From positions 322,035,829 through 322,099,828 of the forward strand of contig CM040125.1 in assembly GCA_022559845.1 (NCBI GenBank): 64,000 nt of DNA, read 5' to 3'. How positions within the stretch are numbered: position 1 is the stretch's first letter; the number at the start of each line of letters is the position of its first letter. Shown here piece by piece: positions 31,290 to 42,111 of this stretch. The stretch comes from Amorphophallus konjac. Taxonomy: Eukaryota; Streptophyta; Magnoliopsida; Alismatales; Araceae. The notes below the pieces were generated by a model. It was given only the letters and a program-made list of their open reading frames with translations. It had not been told where the DNA came from and searched no databases. The position numbers were made by a program, and so were the translations under genes.

Positions 31290-32810
31290 GAATGATTAGT
31301 GTTGGGTGTTAGCCATGCAAGAAGAATTGAGTCAATTCAAAAGGAATGATGACGGGACCATAGTGTCCCATCCATATGATCATCCTGTGATAGGCACTAA
31401 GTGGGTTTATCAGAAGAAACTGAATGAAGTAGGAGCTGTTGTGAGAAACAAAGCTCGATTGGTGGCCAAGGGATATTGCTAGGAAGAGGGCATAGATTTT
31501 GATGAGACGTATGCTCCAGTCTCCTGGCTAGAAGCTATTTGGATGGTGCTGGCTTATGCTTGCTCCAAAAAGATTAAGCTATTTCAGATGGACGTAAAAA
31601 GTGCATTTCTGAATGGGCTCATCAAAGAAGAAGTGTATGTTGAGAAACCCCCGACTATAAACATTTCAAGTTTCTAGATCATATCTTTCATCTAAAGAAA
31701 GCCCTCTACGGACTCAAATAAGCCCCAATAGCTTGGTATTACACCTTGAGCACATTTCTGATTGAAAAAGGTTTCAAACGAGGTGATGTAGATAACACTC
31801 TCTTCATTAAATCATCTGGATTGGATATACTAATAGTTCAAGTATATATAGATGATATTGTTTTCGGTGCTACTAATGAGGATCTTTATCAAGACTTTTC
31901 TGAGGATATGGAAGAGGAGTTTGAAATAAGTATGATGGGAGAACTTACAATCTTCCTTGGACTTCAAGTGCGACAGATGAATGAAGGAATCTTTATCACT
32001 TAATCCAAGTATACAAGAGAAATCATAAAAAGTTTCAGACTGGACAAGGCAAAACCACTTGGCAGTCCAATGGCATCCAATACAAAGCTGGAAAGAGATG
32101 ACAATAGTTAAAAGGTAAATGAAAAATTGTATCGAGGTATGATTGCATCTTTGCTCTACCTGACGGCCACCAGGCCAGACATTCTTTTCAGTGTATGTGT
32201 GTGTGCTCGTTTTCAAACAAATCCACATGCAACTCACCTAGATGCTGTTAAGATGATTTTTTCTTATCTCGTTGGCTCATTAGATGTAGGTCTTTGGTAT
32301 ACCTATGGTTGCGCATTAGATCTCATTACATATTCTGACGTGGATTATGCTGGTTGCAAAATTGTTTGAAAGAGTACTAGTAAGATTTTTCAGTACTTGG
32401 GTGGTTGTCTCATTTCATGGGCATCCAAGAAACAAAATTAAATGGCACTGTCAACAGTCGAAGCCGAATACGTGGCTGTAGGAAGTTGTTGTGCACAGGT
32501 ACTCTGGATCAAATCTCAATTGCATGATTACGGTATTCATCTCTCTCATATTACCATCTTTTGTGATAATACCAGTACCATTAATCTCTACAAAAATCCT
32601 GTCCAGCATTCTCGTACGAAGCATATAGAAGTTCGTCATCATTTCCTTCATGATCATGTTTCTATACATAACATTGAGCTACGATTCATTGATGTAGTGC
32701 ATCAACTTGTTGACATTTTTACCAAACCACTAAGTGATAATCGATTTACCTCTCTCCACAAAGAACTCGAAATGTACTCTATCAAAGAGCATACCAATAC
32801 TCGTGGTTAA
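31290..32810 (+). pseudogene. pol: Sirevirus reverse transcriptase and RNase H
   Basis: RT motifs in order: GTKWVYQKKLNEVGAVVRNK, ARLVAKGYC followed by TAG 31480-31482, DFDETYAPVSWLEAI, LFQMDVKSAFLNGLI, then KKALYGLK with a TAA where Gln is usual. The intact catalytic box is VYIDDIVFGAT (YIDD at 31845-31856). Then FEISMMGELTIFLGLQVRQM and SPMASNTKLERDD. RNase H begins after LLYLTATRPDILFSV; DLITYSDVDYAGCK holds the first acidic site, followed by a TGA. An open stretch at 32442-32810 has LSTVEAEYVAVGSCC, the DNTSTINL site and KHIEVRHHFLHDHV, and ends normally. Confidence 0.92.
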
Positions 32811-33240
32811 GGTAAAAAAATATATTCTTAAGGTAAAATGTTTTGTATTGGAAGTCTTGGATAGAATACACGCTAAAAAAATAAAAAAAGGAGAATTAAA
32901 AAAAGGGTAAAGTAAGAAAAATAGAAGTAAAAAAAGTAGAAGAAAAAAAGGGGGGGAATGGAGGAGGAGATGTAAAAAAAGGTGTCGACCCTTGAGTGGA
33001 ACCTTTTTCTAGAGGTTTTGTGACTAGTTTTTCTACGTCCCGCGCATCCATCTCTCTCCCAGAGAGAACTTAGCCCATCTTTCCCTTTATTTCCCTGCTA
33101 TTTCTCTTTCCCGCCTTTCTTTTTTGGTTTCCCACCACAATTTACCCATCTAGGGCAACTCAGCCCCCTCTTCTCATCTCCCTCCGCTGCATCCCACCGC
33201 CTCCCTCTCCCTCCACCGCCTTCCCCTACTCATCTCTTCC
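32811..33240 (+). other. Spacer with a long purine tract between RNase H and the env-like ORF
   Basis: A run of almost pure A/G lies at about 32870-32985, including AAAAAAAGGGGGGGAATGGAGGAGGAGATG. The C/T-rich stretch at about 33040-33260 is the opposite in composition. Sireviruses are known for repeated polypurine tracts; this one lies upstream of the env-like ORF and not next to the LTR. No gene. Confidence 0.55.
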
Positions 33241-34399
33241 ATTTCATCCCTCACCCTGCCGCCTTGGAGATCTAACTCTACCTTTCACTCGTGCAAAGGC
33301 AAGGAGAAGTTTGTGATCTTGACATCCTCTTCATCTGAAGATGAGCCGACTATAGAGGCTCCACGTCACAGGGTGGTCGTTCCCCATCATCAAGCACTGC
33401 CCGCCCCTATTTCAATGTCTGCGCCAGCAACCTATTTCAAATCTGAACCGACACGTAAACATTTTGAGGAATGTTTTTCAACTCGTTCTGTGCTATATGG
33501 TTGATGGGTCGCTGTGGATTTTTCTGCACAACATTCTCTAGATTTAAGTCGCTATTTTGGTCTTCTTGGATGTATGCCGTTATTTACTCTTGACTGCCCA
33601 TGTTTTCCTGAGCTAGTTGCACATTTCTATTCCAATATGAGTGTGACAGAGGATGTTTCGATGGTCACATTTGTGAAGGGAGTAGACATTTGCATTACAG
33701 AGGGCCTCATGGTAGAGATTTATGAGATTCCTCTCAATTTCAACTTTGACAGACTGGGTGATTTTTATTTGGTCGATGCCATGTCTCGGGTGTTTAGTAA
33801 TCATGATGAGATCCCTGATTTTTCCCGCATCTCTACAGTTGAGCTTCCACCAGTGGCACATTTGCTGCATCATATTATTACTTACGATATTTTTCCTGGA
33901 AGTGGAAAATTTGATGCCATCACTAAGGAGCAGCTATTTATTCTAAATAGGTTGCTTACTCATGTTCCCATCAATTTGTCGTAAATTATTCTTGTGCTCA
34001 TGCCCCGTGTTTGCAATGTTGATCGTGCATTACCCTATGGCAGAGCTTTGATAAAATTGTTTGAATTTTGTGGTGTGCCATTGGCAGGCAAACGGATTGC
34101 TCCTCTTGAAAAAAAGGAAAAGGTTGGGGCTCCTACTCTTAGATCTATGCATCTTGGATTTGTTGATGGACAATTGATGCCTACTCAACCGTCGAGTTCT
34201 CGTGCCTGGGATGCTACTTAGGAAGAATCAACTCGACTGTTACGTGAATTAACTACTTCTGTGAAGTCACTGCATGTCAAGGCTAATCGACAGGAGAAAG
34301 AGACACAACGTCTATAAGCGGATCTGCGCCATATGCGTGCATACCTACCTTGGATCTGAGAGGTGCTAGATCAGTGAGGCAGGCTTTTGACAAGTTCTT
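33241..34399 (+). pseudogene. Sirevirus extra ORF after RNase H (env-like position)
   Basis: Some Sireviruses carry an additional ORF between RNase H and the 3' LTR, often called env-like although an envelope role is unproven. Three open parts lie in series (33313-33504, 33514-33984, 33994-34221), separated by single stops at 33502-33504, 33982-33984 and 34219-34221. They read a Ser/Glu/Pro-rich start, a globular part (FYSNMSVTEDVSMVTFVKGV, LVEIYEIPLNF, VELPPVAHLLHHII) and a coiled-coil-like end (RLLRELTTSVKSLH). The globular part resembles the plant-specific 'putative plant transposon protein' domain. I see no clear signal peptide or strong membrane segment. It is cut by the element at 34400. 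Confidence 0.6.
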
Positions 34400-36856
34400 T
34401 GATGAGGGCATCACCCACGATTCCCTCTGGCTCAGCACCTCTCTCCCTTCCGGAGACGGATAGGATGTAGCTCTTCATCTGGACAGGCCCACTTTGACAC
34501 TTGGGCTTACTATATGGATCATCTTGATGTATTTTCCTTCTTTTTGAGTCATTTTGATGTAATTCTCCCTTTGTTTCATGTCAAAGTCCCTAGGTTACTA
34601 TGGTTTTTCCTAAGTTTGTGATCAGCCTGATGGTTTAGTGGAGCTGATGGGCCCAATCAAGTGGGCTTGGCCCAGGGGCGCCCTCTCCCTCCACCTACCT
34701 TTTGGTTTTCTGTCATTTGCATATTTCGCAGGGACTTGGTTGTAATTGGTGGGTCCCTATAAATAGGACCTCACCTCCTCTTGTGGAGGACTAATGCATG
34801 AATGAAATCTATTGAATTTTCCTTGAGCAAACCCCTCTTGTCTCTCTCTCTCTTACTCTCTCTCTCTCCCTAGGGCGCCACTTTCTCTCTCTTCCCCCCA
34901 AAATTTTGAAGTTCTCTCTCTCTCCTCCTCATTCACTCCTCATTAAACCCCTCTCTCATTTGTAACAATTATGCTTGAATATTGAATCCAGAAAATTTCC
35001 ACACCTTCTAGTTCCCTCTCAATATCTCCCTCTCTCTCTCTCTTACTATCACTCTCTCAAAGTGGGTTGTGCCCCCTCTCTCTCTCCTCCCCACCCCAAT
35101 TACGAAATTCATTCTCTCTCCTCCCCATTCACCCCTTATTAAGGCCCCTTCCCCTTCCCCATGCACTCATTCAATTCCCCCTCCAACCCCTAGGTGGAAA
35201 CCCCTTCTCCTAGGCACCTTTCCACTCTCCCAAGCAACCCTCCCCCTCCCCAAGACTGAAAGAGCCCTTCCCTAGGCCAAATTTTGAATTTCCCTCTCCC
35301 TTGGGCTGTGCCCTTTCATCTCCCCACCTCCCTAACCACCCAAGGTCGCACCCCCCTTCCCCATCCACCAAATAACCCCTTGTTCATGCGCTTCCCCACA
35401 CCCTCTCCTCCACCTATTCTGTCCCTGTTGCAGGTTTCAGAAAAGTAGTGATTTGCAGTAGCAGCCACGACTTTCCCTGAAGCCTCCCGATGGCATATCT
35501 TATATTGCTGGAATCGTCTCCAAGTATTCTTTCCAACGGTGGTACTCCTGCCTGCATCTGAGTTCGGAGCTGTCCGGAGGAATGTCATCTTCAACGACTG
35601 CACAATCTGTCCCAGACTGAAGGCCAGAGCGATCTTGGAAGCCGTTCAGCGGCCAACCTTGGAGGAATTCGATCACGCTTCCTTCTACAAAATTCTTCTT
35701 CGTCTAGTCCTCCATTAGTAGCAGAAGGAACGACGCCAATCGCCCACCCGAGCTATTTGTTCTGAATTTCTTCACCGGAGTGTGCAGTCTACCCCCTACA
35801 GATCCAGGTTCGACCTGTCTTCACTACTCCGGCTACCATTCTCCTCTCCGACCTCGGATTGTGGCCCCGTTAATTTCTGCTCGAAGCTACTCTGACCACG
35901 ATCGCGTCACTATCAGTTTCGTTCGATTTGGAGTTTGGAGCGACCGCAGTACCTTCTGCAATCCACTGTATCAGTTCTGCATCAGTCAGAGGCAGAGTGT
36001 TTCTGTCCTGCTCCAATCGCCGGTCCGATCAGCCCCAAGTTTCAGAGCTTATCAAAAAATTCAAGCATCATCCTCGGCCAGCTGGGGAACGTTTGGCACC
36101 GGTTTCATCAAATTTGGAGCTCGGTTGAGTCTGTGGCAGCATCTTCATCGACAACCTGTTCAGCAAAACTGAAGAGTGGCAGAACCGACGAAGCTTGGAG
36201 AGTCGGCGTTCTCTTCATAATTTCCCCACCCCGCTTGGCCGGCTGAAGGCCCCTCCCTGCGTGGAGGTAATCTTGGTTGTAATAAGTCTAACCCCCACCC
36301 CAAGAGCCCCCCTCCTGTGAGAGGTGTAGTTCATGTAATAATATTTTCGCAGATTTGAAGCGACACCGACGCAGCTTGCGGGCGCAAACCCTTGCCTCCC
36401 CGCTCGCCCCCGTCTTCGGCCGGAGTTGCCATCTTCACGCCGGCTAGGTGAGCCTCGGTCCCCCTTTCCTTGCTGGTCAATATCACTTGCTTAGCTTAGT
36501 ATTCTTGCTTTGCTGCGTCGGACGGAGAGCGAGGGCCCGGCCCAAATTGCCGAACACGTGAGTGTCCATCGCGGGCGAGTTGTGAGCGAGCCATTTCAAC
36601 CCACACCCATGGTGTGACGGCCGCCCGTGAGTGGGCATCCCTGGCCCAATTGGGGTTCTCCCCAAGCTTGCCAAGCACCGGAGCATCATTGTCCAACCCC
36701 GGACCCTCTCCATTATCGTTTAGTTGCCCACGGGCACAAGTGTGCACCAAGCGAGTGAGTCGCTCGAGTGGTATCATCGCCAATTTGCTTGCTTGCAACC
36801 TTAGGTCAAAGGGTCATATTGTCTTGTGGTCATCACCCCAAGGTGGTGTCACATCA
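34400..36856 (+). repeat. 5' LTR of the non-autonomous chromovirus derivative
   Basis: 2457 bp. It has a TATA at 34758, a CT-repeat and C-rich leader (about 34830-35410), the CCCCGCTTGGCCGGCTGAAG segment (about 36230) and the end GTGTCACATCA. It matches 39657-42111 along its length with scattered substitutions. Confidence 0.95.
34758..34765 (+). promoter_or_regulatory. Probable TATA box of the 5' LTR
   Basis: TATAAATA, kept at about 40014 in the 3' LTR, with AGGACCTCACC downstream and a pyrimidine-rich leader; the layout is the same as in the chromovirus at 4378. Confidence 0.7.
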
Positions 36857-36858
36857 AG

Positions 36859-36870
36859 TGGTATCAGAGC
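36859..36870 (+). promoter_or_regulatory. Primer binding site of the non-autonomous element
   Basis: TGGTATCAGAGC, exact complement pattern for initiator tRNA-Met, two bases after the 5' LTR. Confidence 0.92.
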
Positions 36871-36941
36871 AAGTTCATAACTTATCTCTCTACAAGTTAG
36901 TCCAAGGCGCATAAGCATTTAGAGTCATTCGGTTCATCTAC

Positions 36942-39392
36942 ATGGCTACCTACCTTTGGTCCCACTCGACCCTCCACAAAGGTCCGATCGACCACCCATT
37001 TTCAGAAATCCTTATAGATGAGAGTAACACCTTTGATGGGTCACATCCTAGTGATTATGTTAGGTGGGAAACCTTCATGAATAAACACTTTGATAGGACT
37101 AGGGTCTATGGACACACTAGAGTCCGCAGGGCCATAGGCCGACTTCGGGGACAAGCCAAGAAGGAGTGGGAACGCATAGTGAGCTTAAGAAGGATTTGGC
37201 GGCAAGAACCCATAGAATCATGGGAAGAGATGAAGATTGAGCTTAGGAAGATCTTCACTCCCCGACCTCCCCACTCCTACCTTGAGAACCATAACCCAAG
37301 GAGCACTCCCACTCCCCCTCTCTCTCAACCCAAGACCTCCCTTAGGATCCAAGCTTCACCACCCCGGGTCCACTATGCCCCAACATTCATCACCCCATCC
37401 CCAAAAGACCTTCCCATTCCCTTGGAGAGTAAGACCCCCACACCCCAAAGGGATAAGATTGTAATTGAGGTACATGAGGCCTCCCCAGATTGGGAAGAAG
37501 AATACGAGTCACAATATCATGGGTTAGGCGGAGAAGTTCCCATCCCATGTGGGAGAAGCATCATGGCTCACTCCACCCTCACCATTCAAACCCACGTGGA
37601 CCCCATGTCCACCCCTCCATCTAGGCCCGTGACAGCCACCATTCCCCATCCCGAAGTTACTCACCCAATCCACCTTCCACTTACCACTCCTATCCTACCC
37701 AAACCTAGCCCCCCACTACTTCCACTCCCAACCCCAACCCAAGTCCGGCCTCACTCACCACCCTGGGTACACCATACACCAACCATTATCATCTCGCCCT
37801 CAGAGGACCCGCTCACCTCGTTGGTAGAAGAACCCATACCCGACCCCATAGTGGTGAACACTCCGGACCCAACCCCCGCCATGGAGATCACCCATGTCCA
37901 GGAAGAAGAAGAAACTTCACATGGTGGTCTTCACCTTACACCACCCTCCCTAGTAGGAGCCGAGCTCATCTTAGGAGAACCCCTTTTACGTTGGCTAAAG
38001 GAGAATCCATTTAGAGATCTCATGGCACATGTTTGCCCTCCTATGGAACAAAACCTTCTTATAGTACCTTTATCCACCTATCACACCACAATCCAGTCAT
38101 CCTATCAAGTGGAAACATTAGGGGATTTTCTTAAGGGTCTATCTTGGCAAATAGAGTTAACTGGCATGTTGACCACTGTAGCCGACCGACCTAAGAGCCT
38201 TGACCTCCTACACCTATGTGTCGGGTCCATCTCCTCGATATACACTATGGGTTGCTACACTAGCGACCTTTTTTTATTCCTCCCTACACCCGAAGAACCC
38301 AATGCTATCTGCGAATTAGAGATGCTTATTTCGGGTAGGATGCCAAGCCCTCCATTCATGGCCAACCAACCCGCCAAGGACTTCGGTTCAATTACTTCAT
38401 TTGAGGAGGAGGACTCACCGTCATTTGAAGACCTTGAGGAGATAGAATACCTCTTCCTTGGTAACATATTCCATGACCCCTTTGATCCCTCCCTGTGGAA
38501 GACACGGAACCCATGGGACCTAGCCGCCTTACCCACCACCCACTCCCTCCTACCCTCACCCACCATGTCGAACCCAACCCACCCATTCCACTACTTAGTT
38601 CACACAATGAGAGCCATGACCGAGGGTGACATCCACCTAGGAAATGAGAAAGTGACCTATCCCAAAATGTCCAATTTCTTCGACCCCTTAGACCCCTATG
38701 AGTGGAAACCCCCAAATCCACCCCCACCTAAAGATGGGACCATCTTGATTGTAATGCATGTGTCACAACATTTTGTATCATGTAGTAAGGCTAGTCACGT
38801 CATTTATATCATTCACACAATAGGTCCAGTGCACGACAGGTTTACATTTGGACATGCTGGTCCTCCCCCACTCTTCATCCACCTCATGCATGATAGAGCC
38901 ATTTGTGGCTGTCCCGGTCGACCTAAGTGCATCAAGGTCCACATGGTTTCTAAGCATGATAGGTCAATTCATGGATGCCCTGGTCCTCCTAAGTCTGTCA
39001 AAACCAATCTAACACTTGATAGGGCTGAATTTGGTTGTCCAGGCCCTCCCTTCATCCCTATAGGATCATCATTCATGACATTGCATGGTAACATTCGCAA
39101 ACACAACAACAAGAGCAGCAAGGGTTTTAAGGAATTAGCCGATTCCCACTGTCGCCACCAAGAAATCCATGTCGGTGATTTTGTGATGGTGAGGACTGAG
39201 ATTGTCTCAAAACTGAGGTCTCGTGGAGCAGGCTCCTTTCAGGTGTTGAGGCGCCTTGGCACAAATGCTTATATGTTGGACCTCCCCGAAGAGTACGGAG
39301 TAAGCCCCACTTTCAATGTGGCTGACCTGGTGCCCTACAAGAGTCCCACGGTGACACCCAGTGAGGAGATCCAGCCTATCCCCGCCCCTTGA
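36942..39392 (+). CDS. 816-aa fusion protein: half gag domain, novel repeat-bearing middle, integrase C-terminal tail
   Basis: Uninterrupted, starting at the first good ATG 72 bases after the PBS. Residues 20-115 match the first half of the chromovirus gag domain (DESNTFDGSHPSDYVRWETF, KKEWERIVSLRRIWRQEPI). Residues 115-330 are Pro-rich and keep the gag-pro linker motif WEEEYE. Residues 330-620 are unlike any family I know (RWLKENPFRDLMAHVCPP, ETLGDFLKGLSWQIEL) and contain two copies of F-x-DP-x-DP-x2-W-K-x2-NP. Residues 630-710 hold four 19-22-residue repeats with DRxxxGCPGPP. The last 80 residues match the integrase C-terminus (VGDFVMVRTE, FNVADLVPYK). No enzyme domain is present. A TGA created by a shift ends it before the chromodomain. 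Probably a packaging or structural protein, by inference only. Confidence 0.85.
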   Translation: MATYLWSHSTLHKGPIDHPFSEILIDESNTFDGSHPSDYVRWETFMNKHFDRTRVYGHTRVRRAIGRLRGQAKKEWERIVSLRRIWRQEPIESWEEMKIELRKIFTPRPPHSYLENHNPRSTPTPPLSQPKTSLRIQASPPRVHYAPTFITPSPKDLPIPLESKTPTPQRDKIVIEVHEASPDWEEEYESQYHGLGGEVPIPCGRSIMAHSTLTIQTHVDPMSTPPSRPVTATIPHPEVTHPIHLPLTTPILPKPSPPLLPLPTPTQVRPHSPPWVHHTPTIIISPSEDPLTSLVEEPIPDPIVVNTPDPTPAMEITHVQEEEETSHGGLHLTPPSLVGAELILGEPLLRWLKENPFRDLMAHVCPPMEQNLLIVPLSTYHTTIQSSYQVETLGDFLKGLSWQIELTGMLTTVADRPKSLDLLHLCVGSISSIYTMGCYTSDLFLFLPTPEEPNAICELEMLISGRMPSPPFMANQPAKDFGSITSFEEEDSPSFEDLEEIEYLFLGNIFHDPFDPSLWKTRNPWDLAALPTTHSLLPSPTMSNPTHPFHYLVHTMRAMTEGDIHLGNEKVTYPKMSNFFDPLDPYEWKPPNPPPPKDGTILIVMHVSQHFVSCSKASHVIYIIHTIGPVHDRFTFGHAGPPPLFIHLMHDRAICGCPGRPKCIKVHMVSKHDRSIHGCPGPPKSVKTNLTLDRAEFGCPGPPFIPIGSSFMTLHGNIRKHNNKSSKGFKELADSHCRHQEIHVGDFVMVRTEIVSKLRSRGAGSFQVLRRLGTNAYMLDLPEEYGVSPTFNVADLVPYKSPTVTPSEEIQPIPAP

Positions 39393-39656
39393 GAGAGCCC
39401 CCACACCAACGAGAGCTCCATCTGGCCAGAGAAACCAGCGTGATCAAGTGGAGTAGATATTAGATGAACAGATCACTACCACACGGAGCAAGGCGTATGA
39501 GCGATATCTGGTTAGGTGGAAGGGACGGCCACCTTCGGTTGACGCCTGGGTGATTCGGGAGGATCTCCAGCAACTGGATCCTGACCTATTGGAGCAGTAC
39601 CGCAGCAGGGAGGACCCCTACTCGACAGAGTCGAGCTCTTCGTGGCCCGGGGGATT
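39393..39656 (+). pseudogene. Chromodomain remnant, out of frame, and polypurine tract
   Basis: Downstream of the 816-codon ORF another frame keeps a chromodomain like that of the related chromovirus: AYERYLVRWKGRPPSVDAWV, then EDLQQLDPDLLEQY. A one-base difference near 39385 and a TAG near 39452 separate it from the ORF. GGGGGATT (39649-39656) directly before the 3' LTR is the polypurine tract. Confidence 0.8.
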
Positions 39657-42111
39657 TGATGAGGACATCACCCACGATTCCCTCTGGCTCGGCACCTCTC
39701 TCCCTTCCGGAGATGGATAGGATGCAGCTCTTCATATGGACAGGCCCACTTTGACACTTGGGCTTACTATATGGATCATCTTGATGTATTTTCTTCTTTT
39801 TGAGTCATTTTGATGTAATTCTCCCTTTGTTTCATGTCAAAGTCCCTAGGTTACTATGGTTTTTCCTAAGTTTGTGATCAGCCTGATGGTTTAGTAGAGC
39901 TGATGGGCCCAATCAAGTGGGCTTGGCCCAGGGGCGCCCTCTCCCTCCACCTACCTTTTGGTTTTCTGTCATTTGCATATTTCTCAGGGACTTGGTTGTA
40001 ATTGGTGGGTCCCTATAAATAGGACCTCACCCCCTCTTGTGGAGGACTAATGCATGAATGAAATCTATTGAATTTTCCTTGAGCAAACCCCTCTTGCTCT
40101 CTCTCTCTCTTACTCTCTCTCTCTCTAGGGCGCCACTTTCTCTCTCTTCCCCCCAAAATTTTAAAATTCTCTCTCTCTCCTCCTCATTCACTCCTCATTA
40201 AACCCCTCTCTCATTTGTAACAATTATGCTTGAATATTGAATCCAGAAAATTTCCACACCGTCTAGTTCCCTCTCAATATCTCCCTCTCTCTCTCTCTTA
40301 CCATCACTCTATCTAAGTGGGTTGTGCCCCCTCTCTCTCTCCTCCCCACCCCAATTTCGAAATTCATTCTCTCTCCTCCCCATTCACCACTCATTAATGC
40401 CCCTTCCCTTTCCCCATGCACTCATTCAATTCCCCCTCCAACCCCTAGGTGGAAACCCCTTCTCCTAGGCACCTTTCCACTCTCCCAAGCAACCCTCCCT
40501 CTCCCCAAGACTGAAAGAGCCCTTCCCTTGGCCAAATTTCGAATTTCCCTCTCCCTTGGGCTGTGCCCTTTCATCTCCCCACCTCCCTAACCACCCAAGG
40601 TCGCACCCCCCTTCCCCATCCACCAAATAACCCCTTGTTCATGCCCTTCCCCACACCCTCTCCTCCACCTATTCTGTCCCTGTTGCAGGTTTCATAAAAG
40701 CAGTGATTTGCAGTAGCAGCCACGACTTCCCCTGAAGGCTCCCGGTGACATATCTTATATTGCTGGAATCGTCTCCAAGTCTTCTTTCCAACGGTGGTAC
40801 TCCTGCCTGCATCCGAGTTCGGAGCTGTCCGGAGGAACGTCATCTTCAACGACTGCGCAATCTGTCCCAGACTGAAGGCCAGAGCGATCTTGGAAGCCGT
40901 TCAGCGGCCAACCTTGGAGGAATTCGATCATGCTTCCTTCTACAAAATTCTTCTTCGTCTAGTCCTCCATCAGTAGCAGAAGGAACGACGCCAATTACCC
41001 ACCCGAGCTATTTGTTCTGAATTTCTTTGCTGGAGTGTGCAGTCTGCCCCCTGCAGGTCCAAGTTCGACCTGTCTTCACTTTTCTGACCACCATTCTCCT
41101 CTCCGACATCGGATTGTAGCCCCGTCAATTTCTGGTGAAAGCTACTCCGACCACGATCGCGTCACCGCTAGTTTCGTTTGATTTGGAGTTTGGGAGCGAC
41201 CGCAGTGCCTCTGGAATCCACTGTATCAGTTCTGCATCAGTCAGAGGCAGAGTGTTGTTGTCCTGCTCCAGTCGCCGGTCCGATCAGCCCCGAGTTCCAG
41301 AGCTTCCCAAAAAATTCAAGCATCATCCTCAGCCATATGGGGAACGTTTGGCACCATTTTCATCAAATTTGGAGCTCGGTTGAGTCCGTGGAAGCATCCT
41401 CATCGACAACCTGTTCAGCAAAACTGAAGAGTGGCAGAACTGGCGAAGCTTGGAGAGTCGGCGTTCTCTTCATAATTTCCCCACCCCGCTTGGCCGGCTG
41501 AAGGCCCCTCCCTGCGTAGAGGTAATCTTGGTTGTAATAAGTCTAACCCCCACCCCAAGAACCCCCCTCCTGCGAGAGGTGTAGTTCATGTAATAATATT
41601 TTCGCAGATTTGAAGCGACACCGACGCGGCTTGCGGGCGCAAACCCTTGCCTCCCCGCTCGCCCCCGTCTTCGGCCGGAGTTGGTGTCTTCACGCCGGCT
41701 AGGTGAGCCTCGGTCCCCCTTTCCTTGCTTGTCAATATCACTTGCTTAGCTTAGTATTCTTGCTTTGCTGCGTCGGACGGAGAGCGAGGGCCCGGTCCAA
41801 ATTGCCGAACACGTGAGTGTCCATCGCGGGCGAGTTGTGAGCGAGCCATTTCAACCCACACCCATGGTGTGATGGCCGCCCGTGAGTGGGCATCCCTGGC
41901 CCAATTGGGGTTCTCCCCAAGCTTGCCAAGCACCGGAGCATCATTGTCTCACCCCGGACCCTCTCCATTATCGTTTAGTTGCCCACGTGCACAAGTGTGC
42001 ACCAAGCGAGTGAGCCGCACGAGTGGTATCATCGCCAATTTGCTTGCTTGCAACCTTAGGTCCAAGGGTCATATTGTCTTGTGGTCATCACCCCAAGGTG
42101 GTGTCACATCA
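39657..42111 (+). repeat. 3' LTR of the non-autonomous chromovirus derivative
   Basis: 2455 bp, TGATGAGGACATC to GTGTCACATCA, followed by TTCTT and copia sequence. TATAAAT near 40014. Confidence 0.95.

Larger units (their letters stand above)
34400..42111 (+). mobile_element. Non-autonomous chromovirus derivative with one 816-codon ORF
   Basis: LTRs at 34400-36856 and 39657-42111 with TGATG...CATCA ends, flanked by a perfect TTCTT duplication (34395-34399 and 42112-42116). The internal region is only 2.8 kb. It has an intact initiator tRNA-Met PBS, a polypurine tract and one long ORF, but no protease, RT, RNase H or integrase core. The LTR ends, leader layout, PBS, polypurine tract and C-terminal protein sequence match the complete chromovirus at 4077-13820, so a relative of that element could have supplied enzymes in trans. 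Nearly identical LTRs suggest that this is among the younger insertions in the window. Confidence 0.93.
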
